Shown here one piece after another: positions 26,276-35,918 of a stretch of DNA of 64,000 bases. Position 1 is the stretch's first letter. Each line of letters begins with the position of its first letter. The stretch is taken from contig NW_019091470.1 in the NCBI RefSeq assembly GCF_001949145.1, forward strand, positions 376,260 through 440,259, written 5' to 3'. The translations under genes and the position numbers were made by a program. A model generated the notes under the pieces. It had not been told where the DNA came from. It searched no databases and saw only the letters and a list, made by a program, of their open reading frames with translations. Source of the stretch: Acanthaster planci. Lineage: Eukaryota; Echinodermata; Asteroidea; Valvatida; Acanthasteridae.

Positions 26276-28582
26276 GGTATGCCACATCGCGTTACGCGCC
26301 GTGTTTTCCACGGGTTCAACCGGGTGACGTCGCAGACTGCGTACATGCCGCTTACACGACGGTGCAAACACATCGCAAGAAACGATTTGTCTCCTTGTTA
26401 TGTATACAAAATTACGGCCAATTTCAGTGAACCTGTTTGGTGCGTTATCAAAGTAACGTGTATTGTGGTTTGCGTGTTGACGCTGGACCGATATTAAAGC
26501 ACACGAAAATTCCTGCAAATTTGTCATGACTTCAATCAGGCTTGACTGGCGTTTATAAGGTTTACTGGAGTCAAAATAATCCTCCGAGTACATGTATTTA
26601 TGATAAAGGCGGTCGGTCAATCGGAACCTCATCTGAAAAATAATGGCGTGATTTTCTTACTGTGATTTGATTCCAGAGGGGCTCAAGGCGTGCCGAAAAC
26701 CCGTCAGTATTTTGACTACTGTTCTAGAATTACATTGGACGCTTAACACGAGAGACCAATATCCGTCTTTGATCACCAGTTGAGCCGTTTAGGCGTCCAG
26801 TAGGCTTACATACGCTCACCGAAGTGTTTGCCCCACCAAATAAAAAGCAAAAAGGCAATTATGTTAGCCCAGTTTGTCCCACGAGACACGAACGACACAA
26901 AATGAAAGCAACACAGTGTTCTTATGCATGCATTCTGGATTGCGTTTAAAATTGGACGGGTCCTTTACTCGCCTGCTGCATCACGGCCTACTTATCATGC
27001 GAGTTTTCCATTAAGCATCTCACTCGAAACCAAAAAAGACAGACGCCACTGTAAAAAAGTAGGCACCGACTCACATGACGACTCACATAACAAGAAATAT
27101 CATGAGTCCACAGAGATGACGATGTCTGAAATGACGGTAAACAACGCGCAGCGCCGAGCCTGACTCACTGGCTGATGTTGAAGACGTAACAGTAGAAATC
27201 TATCTCAGTCGAAATGTCGTGCATAAATTATGCCCCAAACGACAGAAAGGGCTGTGACTTTTTCAAAAGTTACTCATATGAACAAGATTTTGAGGAACAT
27301 CTGCGTTCAGTTCTAAAGAGGGGGGCAATCGTGTTAAATCTGAATTCTGATCGATTACTGTCGCAGAGCATGGCAAACGACAAAGGAAAAATATTGATCT
27401 CTAAAGACAAGTGGAGACTCAACTCTTAGGCCGACAGAGTTTGACAGAAAATCCAACACAGCTGGTTCGCACACGCAGGGTTCACAGAAAACTCACGGGC
27501 GCGGCATATTGTTAATACAACGGAACTTTTCTTGCATACATGCAAATCCAAATTGAACCATTACCTTTGGTCCAATTACTTGAATTCTGAATAATGTAGC
27601 GGGCTATTGCGAACATGTACATGACATTGTGCCAACGATCTGTAGAATTCTGTCACCTCTACGATTGAAATCTGGTTTTGTCGATTGTTCTGTAGTCTTG
27701 TTTAATGTTTCTTTTAAGTGTGTTAATTAATGTAACAATTTTTTTCAGTTAGGCCTAACGTTCAAAGTTAAAACTAAAGAATGAATGAATGAAAAGGCAG
27801 GCTGGCACTTCATGATGTGCCCTATAACGTGGTGTAGCTATTGACACGCGGAACCCAGAAACCAACCGGATACAGGGATACAGATGGGTAGACCAACTGA
27901 CCAACAAACAATTTAACCAACCAAGTAACCAAAGAGATACGACGGCTATTTGGTAGGCGAACAAGCGAGGGACAATTAGGCACGATGCAGGATCATTTTA
28001 CATAAGCGCGACGATCCTTACCAAGGAGACGTCGAATATGGTCCGCTCGGGAGCGCGGTCTCGTGTGTGAAGTCTGCGACCACCATTTATGACAAGCGGA
28101 CTGAAAAAGTGCTTTTGCACTCCAGACAGACTCCCTGTGGGACACTTCCCTCGTGGAGGACAACATCTTTCTGTCATCACCCGCCACTTACACCACCCCG
28201 GTTTCCCCGCTGCGGCCTCACCCCCGTCTCCGCTGAGCAAGGCCGCACATCAACGTTGCCCGCGTCAGACGTGATCCTCGACTGCCGCCCGTGAAGGGCT
28301 CCCCCGGCGCCGCTCAACGTATTAAACAGCGGAGCGATCGAGACCAGCACACGGGGAAATCGGGCTTAAGCGCCCGTTGACGTTGACGGTGAACGCGTTG
28401 CACGGTTTCGAGTCTCAAATTGAAAACACGCTGTTGCGGCAGCAAACATTTTTGCAACAATACCCCTCGGACGTGTACACCTATAAACAAGAACTCCAGC
28501 TACAAGTCTGGAATTTACTCATAATTGAGTTCGCTCTTTGTATAGGAAACTAATTTGGGGTAAAGTTCATATTGAGAGAGAG

Positions 28583-28697
28583 AAAAAACCCAAAACAACC
28601 CCCCCAAAAAAACCAACAAACAAAAACAAACCAAAAACAAACCAAAACCCACAAAACAAACAAAAACCACAACAAACAAACAAAAACAAACAAAAAA
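28583..28697 (+). repeat. 115-nt tract of only A and C
   Basis: Between a G at 28582 and a T at 28698 the plus strand contains no G or T. It is an irregular mix of CAAA, CAAAA and ACC words rather than a clean microsatellite. Such strand asymmetry prevents self-pairing of the transcript from either strand. It lies in the otp-TBCA desert without an adjacent gene. Confidence 0.9.
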
Positions 28698-29276
28698 TCC
28701 ATCGCTACATTTCTAGCTGGAGCTCATTTGCAGGACTTACATTTTCACGTCACGTTCGCTTTCTGCGTCTGGGGAAATCGACATCGCTTACCTGTGCAAT
28801 TAAAGTCACAACAGAGCCCAGTGTTTAAAAAGCATACTAAAAATGATTTAGACTTCTTTTGTAAAGCTTGAGATCAGAAATTTGGCATCGTCATAGCTGA
28901 TGATCGACCTCAGTTCCCCGTAAAAACTGGGTTTTTTTTTCAGAATCCAGGTGGTCTGTTCAATTTTTTCGCGTTCTTCCAAGCACGTCTTTGCGGTGCA
29001 TGTTTAATTTCTCCTCACTATCTTTGGATGTTTTTCTGCGTTCTCAACGCGTCTTGTGACGACGGGTTTAAAGACATGTCCAGATATGTGCAAACAGGGT
29101 AAAAGGAAAAAAAAGTACTTAAGCCTAACCCCGCTGGCATCGATGATGTCCTCAGCTCACCCGGGAAAGACGCCTCTTACCCTACCCACGTAATAAAACA
29201 TCAAACCACCCGACACGGTGAAACTACAAATAAGAACTATAAGGCCTACATTAAAATCACATTATTTTTGCAAATC

Positions 29277-29375
29277 CTACATTAAAAAAAAGAACTTCAA
29301 GGTTTTGACAATCCCATGTTCAACACGTACGTGGCACAGCAAAGCATTCCATACTTTAGGGGCCGCTACTGCAAA
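29277..29375 (-). mobile_element. Relic of a non-LTR retrotransposon reverse transcriptase C-terminus
   Basis: On the minus strand 32 codons before a TAG read FAVAAPKVWNALL and later IVKTLKFFF. This matches the general shape of the tail of many non-LTR reverse transcriptases (APxLWNxLP, then a helix rich in L, K and F). The sequence upstream is out of frame, so only a decayed fragment remains. The subfamily is not assignable. An unrelated chance frame is possible but the motif spacing is good. Confidence 0.45.
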
Positions 29376-31294
29376 AGCCGTCACCAACGGTGACATTTCA
29401 CCGTAGCAATAATCCAAAATGGGGCCATCGTTGACCCGAGATGGTATCTAGACCCCCCCTAACAAGAATAATACCTTGTAAACATCTTAAAAGCAAGACC
29501 ATGTGTAGATTTAGATGTTAATAAAATGATTTTAAAGTAAATCTGGTTAAAGAAAACAAAAGTGATGTAATATTGGTGTTCTGTGTTCGAACCTGTGTAT
29601 TCTTTCCTCTACACAACTGTTTTCCTTTCGGCAAAACAAACAGTTTCGTGACTTAATTAAGATACCACGTGACACGTGTCGTTTTATACCACTGCAGTCT
29701 TCTTTTACGATTATGTCATGTCATCGGCATAAGGGACTCGATCACACTCGCCCTGATTCCGAAGTAGTTTATTACCCACAGCAATCGTATAATCGCACAT
29801 GCACAGACGATTTCACAGTTCAGCATTCGATTTTGGAAAGGACTTAAAAATACACTTGCACAATTCAAAATAACACAGAGAGTAGATGCATTAAGGCAGG
29901 CACAGATAAACTGCGCGATCATAAACAAGCCATCATCTTAGCACGCAGTCGAGCTACGTCAGCGATACCACGGCCAGCTCTTTGACCGCACAACACGCCA
30001 AATCCAAGGGCGATGGGCAACCGACCATACCGGGATGTGGCGTTAAGGACACCCTCGATGGGTGCTGTGGGGTAGCTTCAATGCCATTATCTATGCAGAC
30101 ACATTACACACGGACGCTCGCTCCCACTTTACAGTCACCAGTGTGGACTCAAGTTTCTCTCTGTTCTTCCTGGAAGCAAAGCATAGTGGGTAGTTTGCTG
30201 CCTCCATCGTTACACCTTGCGCAAAACGGGACGACTGGTTATGGCCCTTGTTATTTAAACAAAGTTTACCCAACGACAGCTCTAAGAAATCACGTCTAAC
30301 ATCTACAAATATAAGCCCCCAAAGAGCGCCCTCTGTACGAAGACGGCTGCGACCGAAGGCCTTCACTCGTAATCCACCGCCGTGTCGATTTCAAAAAGAG
30401 GGCGCCCTTTCGGTTCTTCAGTGGGACTTCTAGCAGCCTCTACCAGCCAACACGAGCACGCTGAATTTTTCGTCTCATTTAAAAAAAAAAAAATCAGCCC
30501 TCGCATTAGAAAGCCAGAGTGAGGAAGTTACTTCACTGCTTCCCTGTCATTATGAGCCTTCGTCGATTTTGGGCGACTTTTCAGCGAAGAAATAAATGCT
30601 ACCGAGATACGAGCAGCCCGTGACGACATTGATGTTTGATGGAATTTGTTTGAAGTGTACTGTGGGAAGAATATTTTTTGAAGTAATACACACTAAAACA
30701 GTCGGGTACATGTATATTCCAAATGAAATTTAGCATCAAATGATTACAAATACGTCGGGACACTAATCGTACAGCGGAATATTGTGACAGAATTCTACAT
30801 GGTCAAAACTGCACTTTTAAATTAAAGCATTCCTAGTTGCTGTAACATTCAGGCTCGAACTAGGATACATGTATTTGTATCTTTCGAATATAAATTCATT
30901 TCTTTCAAAACAAAATACACTTTGCATTTCAAAACAGTAGCTGCAAATGTGAAAAATATTACCAAACAAAAAAAAAACCGGAAAATCATGACAAGAAGAT
31001 TCAGCAACAGTCTGCATCTGTATAAAAGAAAACCCCCACTCGAGTTTTCCTTGATAAAAATGTCTGCCAACTACACAGAGCCAAATCGTGAAACTGCAGT
31101 TTTCTCTACATCACTGCCGATGGAACCAAAAACAAAAAAGGCCGCTTTAAAATGCTTCCCTCATCGAACAGTTTTTGTCCCTGTAATAAAAATCACTCTG
31201 TTCGACAATCAAACACACACACACATATAAATACAAAACGGTTTGGTCAAATATTTAGAGCAAGGACGCGCAAGGACGGCAGCATGCCGTGGGC

Positions 31295-34084
31295 CTACAT
31301 CGAGATGTTGGGGCTAACTTCGTCTACTAGTGCAGACGCTTTCTTGTAATCCTCCTCTTCTTGGAGTTCCTCTGTGGTCTCCTGGTGAAGGCCAAAAAAA
31401 AAGAGGACATTTTCATAAGCCGTTTAAAATCTTACTGCATGAGCGACAGGCTGACAACCCCTCCAATGCTGTGGGGGATGATTTCGAGGTATTTTTGAGC
31501 AAATTGGGGATTTTCATCACATTTTCTCACCCCCCACTCGGTTTTGTTTCTCTTTTTATTTTTCCTTTTTTTTGCCCTCTCATTGCTACGTGAGTGCTAG
31601 AGAGAGGGCTCTTTTGTCACCTACCAAACATGCTTATATCAGGCAAGTGCCATTGGAATACCAATTGGCTCATTCAGCCGACAGGCTGGTGCGGTCTTAC
31701 CAGCAAATTTTTCAACTCTGAGAATGCCGACTTTATCCTCCTGGTGCAGTCGGGGATCATCATCTTTGACTCCTCCAAGACTTCTTGCTGCAAAGGACAG
31801 GCAACGATCAACACAGAAACGGTGAATTCAGTACCCTTCGCACAGTTTTGTGGAGTGCGCTTCTACGGATAGGACAAGGCCTCTCAATGGAGTTTGAAGT
31901 CGGGGCTAATTTTTCCCAGGGTTGCACATTTGCGAGGAGGCTGGACATATTTCAACTGGGCGGCTACTTTCCTTGTACATGTATTGTGAATGCTTCATGA
32001 TGTTAACTGTAATTCGCTTCATGATAAGGACGCGCACATTGTCATGGTACGTCCAAGACATATGGGGAGCAGTAAGGGGCGGGGCCTGGATGTAATAATG
32101 AGGGGGACTTACTTTCTGCTTTACTTAACAAATCTTCTGACCTTCTATGCTTTTCAAAATTTCTGGTGGCGTATGATGGGGAGGGGGGGGGTAGGAGAGA
32201 CGATGACTTTGTAGGATCGTGCACCCCTCATGCTCCCCCAACTACAACACTGGCAAATTCGAGTGACAACGAACTGTCAACCACTGGTCGATATTTCCCT
32301 GATAACCTGTGCACAGAATATATTCTGGGTACCGGGGGAAAAATTGACCTGTGGTCGCCAAATGGTCGTCCGCGCTGCAACTTTTCTGCTGCAGGGTCTT
32401 CAGCTCACCTGTTTCTTGATGTTGTACTCGTCTTGGTTCCCTGCTTTCATCTGCTCAACCTTCGTCATCTGGTCCGCCACCTCCTTCTCGTACATTGCCT
32501 TCTCCTTTACCAGTCTGCCAGGAAAAAAAAGGAAAAGGGCAAGGGCATTGCCATGGGAGAAACGGAGTGACTTTCTCTCCACTGTGGCACCTGAGTGACT
32601 ATTGAATGGCAGACTAGTATCAGTCTAATCTTAGGCTTCCAACTGAAATCAATTGGCTTCACTCTCAGGAGGAAGATGGTGAAGAAAAGTCACCTGTAAC
32701 CACTACCAAATCGGAGCCGTATGGTTTATATGGGTGGCCGGGGTCTCCGAACTTGGACAAAGGAAACAGGGCCCTGTAACAAAAGACCGTACTCAGAACA
32801 AAAGACCAGGCTGCTGGGCATGATCGGCATTTTTCACTCTCAAAAGTGGCGATAATCCAGCGTTATTTTGAAACCGTATACCAGGGTTTGGGGTATTTAG
32901 AGCAAGCGGATTACCACCGGGGACTAAAGTGCTCCACCACCGCAGCGATGACCCACACAGCACTGCTGCACGCTAGTCTGGCCCCTATTGAAAAGAGGTC
33001 AGCAGTGCACTGAGCCAGGTTCGTGAACAAAAGACAGTTGTATAACACCGTACAATCTGGGCTCTGCTTACAAGGCTGCAGGCCTGGCTGAAATACTCGG
33101 GCATCAATGAAGGTCACCTGTCAACTTAGAGTAGTGCCTAAAGATTACTTTTCGCGGCTATAAACGACTGTTAATTGGAATGATGAATTTTTGAAGGTTT
33201 TTGAAAATGGAAGAAATGATAGTCATGCCGGCCCAGCATCATCAACGTTGAAAAATGCCCCGGCACGAAGAGGTTAAAACTAAAAAGGGAAAGATTCTCA
33301 TATTCTGACACCATTAATTTTCCCCTAAAGTTGTATCAGCCATCAGAAAGTGATAACAGACCCTTGGTTAGCGTGGAAAATATTGAAGCATTTAGTGAGA
33401 AAACACTCAGAATTATTGAGACCAAAAACACTATGACTAGGCCTACATCTGGATCTATGGTTTGGAGCTGCACTCCACGTTCCACAAGCGGAGTAAGGAA
33501 CCACACAGGTCTACTTCTAGGGGGCCGCGTACGGAGGTGAAGCTTGACAGGTGAAACATGAAATAATAAATGAGAATGATTGATCAGCTAATGGTGGCTC
33601 AAATACTGACAGGTCACGCTGAAGCGATTGACCAGTTGTGCTCAACACATGGTCATGATGGTGACTGGTGTGGGCAAGCGAAATTTTCGAAAATTTCATC
33701 ATAAAAAAATTGTAATAAGCGTACAACATAACATAAAATAAGGTAAACAAATCCACCCTGTTGATGCATGCTTACCGTATATCAAGAAAGGCCCTATGAT
33801 ATCTTAGGGAGTAAATATTTGCACAAGTAGACATGGTAGAGTGGGCTCAAACTGCACTTAAAGCACACAGTACTCGTCAGCTCGTAAAAAGTGTCATGTA
33901 GGTCTAGGCCTGTAGTGTAGCATACAAATTGTTTTGGCCTAACCGCTATTATTAAACGTTACATTATTAGGCCGCTAAACACACGGAACACATTTTGCCC
34001 TTGATATCCAAATTCAGCTATTTACCGTTTCAAGACTCCGGTTTTGATTTTAATATTGCGAATGCGTGGGTCCTGTGCTGCCAT
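31295..34084 (-). CDS. TBCA: Tubulin-specific chaperone A (tubulin cofactor A), complete
   Basis: Four minus-strand coding exons: 34084-34026, 32514-32409, 31787-31701 and 31381-31295, total 339 bases, 112 residues plus TAG (human is about 108). All splice sites are GT-AG and phases agree (2,0,0). The protein starts MAAQDPRIRNIKIKTGVLKR, has the helix segment KAMYEKEVADQ, the block KAGNQDEYNIKKQ, the signature MMIPDCTRRIKSAFSELK, and an acidic final helix; these match cofactor A along its length. TBCA is a soluble three-helix coiled protein that captures beta-tubulin folding intermediates released by the CCT chaperonin, in the cytosol, before cofactors D, E and C. The start is set by homology; the frame is open upstream to 34270, so an N-terminal extension is conceivable but unlikely. 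No poly(A) signal is obvious. It is divergent from IPO11. Confidence 0.95.
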
Positions 34085-34604
34085 GGCTTGAAGTTCGACT
34101 GTACTTTGTGAGTAAAAAGAAACCAAACTCGCAATTTCCAGTCCACTCAGCTCAGAAAATCGTTTGTCCGCGGGTGTTGACAAGCAAATGAAAGGGCGCC
34201 ACCATTTCAGATCAAGACTGTTCGAATGATGACAATAGAGGGCGCTATTTCGAAAAATGGCGACTACCATGCATGAGTTGTAACGAACAAGAAGGTAAAA
34301 TTTAGGAATAACTTTGAAAAAATTGGGCTCAGTGCGAACGATCTATAGGCCCAAACCTTTCATTATATAGCTAATGTATACCTTATCTGAAACATCTACA
34401 TAGTAAACAGACTCAATGTGTTTTGTGGGGAAAGTGATGGGAAATCGTAGGCGGCCTCGCTCAGTCGCCATGGTCGCTTGCGTGCGCGTAGGCGGGACCG
34501 CGTAGGCCTAGGCAGTTAGGCCTACTGCATTGTGCTGCGTGTGGATATAGCGGTCCCGATATAACTAAGCCTTGCTGCTCATACTGCATGAGTATCTTTA
34601 CACA

Positions 34605-34682
34605 ATGGTAGAAAGGCATTGTGGGAAGGCAAAAGGAGCAAACATTACCCCCCTTTTCTTTCCCACAATGCCTTTGTACCAT
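34605..34682. repeat. Inverted repeat with ZNF143/Staf-like arms
   Basis: The left arm (34605-34636) contains GGCATTGTGGGAA at 34615-34627 and the right arm (34651-34682) contains its complement TTCCCACAATGCC at 34660-34672, within imperfect arms of about 31 bases. TTCCCACAATGC resembles the ZNF143/Staf core. It may act as a duplicated activator site in the TBCA/IPO11 promoter or form a hairpin. Confidence 0.6.
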
Positions 34683-34711
34683 CGACCATTGTGCAAAATC
34701 ACCCTTTCGGT

Positions 34712-34789
34712 TAGCCCCACTAGTGTGGCACGGACTCTCACTCCCAATCCTAGCCCCACTAGTGTGGCACGGACTCTCACTCCCGATCC
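34712..34789 (+). repeat. Tandem duplication, 2 x 39 bp
   Basis: Two adjacent 39-base units beginning TAGCCCCACTAGTGTGG (34712-34750 and 34751-34789) differ at a single base (CCCAATCC versus CCCGATCC). The second unit is the outer end of the left arm of the long inverted repeat. Confidence 0.9.
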
Positions 34790-34983
34790 ATACTTAGCCA
34801 CACATCTGTATACGCAATTTTGTGTTGGAGTACCAAACATTTTCGGCGCACCCTACTTATCATCAATGATTCTTGACCTGTCGCTTTCTAAAAACTATTT
34901 ATTGAATGATTTCACTCACGTTATTCAGGTATTTTCCAGTCTTTTTGCCTTTATCCTTTCAATCTAACGGGCTCACTCTCACA

Positions 34984-34995
34984 GTCGCCATCTTT
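34984..34995 (-). promoter_or_regulatory. YY1-like site, TBCA-sense
   Basis: The minus strand reads AAAGATGGCGAC, matching the YY1 consensus AAGATGGCGGC except one base. YY1 sites of this form typically sit just downstream of the start site and in transcript sense, which here means TBCA. A CRE-like TTACGTCA follows at 35015-35022. Mirror copy on the right arm at 35209-35220. Confidence 0.45.
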
Positions 34996-35208
34996 AAAAT
35001 AAGGTCGTTGAACATTACGTCACTTGACCCCTCATCGTCTCGACGGCTCTTCCATGTCAAGACATCTAAACTGCTGCCAAAGTTTTGGAAGAGCCCATTG
35101 GTACATGTAGTATCTTATTGCGCAGTCCTTTTATTACATATGATTTGACATGGAACAGCCGTCGAGACGATGAGGGGTCAAGTGACGTTTGTTCAATTAT
35201 CTTATTTT

Positions 35209-35220
35209 AAAGATGGCGAC
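35209..35220 (+). promoter_or_regulatory. YY1-like site, IPO11-sense
   Basis: AAAGATGGCGAC on the plus strand, mirror partner of the site at 34984-34995 and in sense for IPO11, preceded by TGACGT at 35183-35188. Together the arms offer the same core-promoter motifs to both genes. Confidence 0.45.
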
Positions 35221-35570
35221 CGAGAGAGTGAGCCCTATTAGATTGATAAAGGTATAAAGATAAAGGCAAAAAGACTGGAAAATACCTGAATAACGTGAGT
35301 GAAATCATTCAGTAAATGGTTTTTGGAAAATGGAAAGGTCAAGGATCATGCTCGTGTGCAAAAGAAATTGCGCCCACGATGATAAGTGGGTGTGCCGAAA
35401 ATGTTCAGTACGCCGACACGAAATTGCGCATACAGATGTGTGGCTAAGGATGGATCGGGAGTGAGAGTCAGTGCCACATTAGTGGGGCTACCTTGCGGTA
35501 TCAGCAATAAGGCCTAGGCCTAGTATGGATATGGACATGACGGATCAGCTGTGTTTGGGGAAAGATGTTC

Positions 35571-35690
35571 AGATTTGAAGCTTTGCATGGTGGATGAAAC
35601 GTCGAGTTTATACTCACTGGTTCTTTTAAGAACCACACCTCGTGCAAAAGAGATTGACTCCATGGTGTACCCACAAACCCATTTCTCAGG
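35571..35690 (+). repeat. Dispersed repeat copy A with histone-type 3' stem-loop
   Basis: The segment contains GGTTCTTTTAAGAACC at 35619-35634, which fits the replication-dependent histone 3' stem-loop pattern (GGYYYTTYTNARRRCC, six base pairs, four-base loop) and is followed by ACACC. A purine-rich CAAAAGAGA (35645-35653) begins 10 bases after the stem, where the U7-snRNA-binding downstream element of histone genes lies. No histone coding sequence precedes it. It shares about 90% identity over about 92 bases with the minus strand of 39088-39181. Orientation is the same as IPO11, 285 bases before its start. Confidence 0.65.
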
Positions 35691-35918
35691 AAAGATTTTC
35701 CATATAGGGACATGACTTGACACCCTGTGCACAAACCCTATGAGGCTTGTCTGAAAAAGTTTGATGTGGAACTCTTTCGTAATTCACCCTTTTGTGACTT
35801 GCAGACCATTCTTCAGAACTTAAACATTGGCAAGTGTGGCCCTCAATAGGCTAGGACTTGGAGACAGCCCTAGTCACCCTTGAGCTTCCAGAACGGTCAG
35901 TAGCTAGCCCGCACGGCC

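Larger units (their letters stand above)
1259..31294. other. Approx. 30-kb gene-poor interval, candidate otp regulatory landscape
   Basis: No chain of exons can be built in this stretch; open frames are short and without homology that I recognise. GC- and CpG-richer islands alternate with AT-rich DNA, for example near 1100-2400, 6540-6700, 12340-13010, 18480-18900 and 28020-28420. A palindromic CCAAT element (ATTGGCCAAT, 1506-1515) lies about 250 bases upstream of the presumed otp start, and a TATA-like TATAAAAA is on the minus strand at 1726-1733; the two are not spaced as one promoter, so no start site is called. Long upstream deserts are usual for developmental homeobox genes, which fits the otp call. 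Smaller items inside it are listed separately. Confidence 0.5.
34751..35490. repeat. Long inverted repeat (foldback), arms about 310 and 346 bp
   Basis: Left arm 34751-35060, loop about 84 bases (35061-35144), right arm 35145-35490. The arms are reverse complements over nearly their full length; for example CTTGACCCCTCATCGTCTCG in the left arm is mirrored in the right. The right arm is about 36 bases longer through a small insertion near 35340-35375. It could be a foldback transposon or MITE, or an inverted duplication of a promoter segment. A transcript crossing it would form a long hairpin. It lies entirely within the TBCA/IPO11 promoter interval. Confidence 0.9.
34085..35918. promoter_or_regulatory. 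Divergent TBCA/IPO11 promoter interval
   Basis: Start codons of TBCA (minus) and IPO11 (plus) face away from each other with 1834 bases between. The interval must hold both promoters and 5' untranslated regions. It contains a hairpin with ZNF143-like arms (34605-34682), a 39-bp tandem duplication (34712-34789), a long inverted repeat (34751-35490) with YY1-like and CRE-like motifs on both arms, and a histone-stem-loop-like repeat (35571-35690). A further AAAATGGCGAC lies at 34254-34264, plus strand. No TATA box is evident, as is usual in housekeeping bidirectional promoters. Start sites are not determined. Confidence 0.7.
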
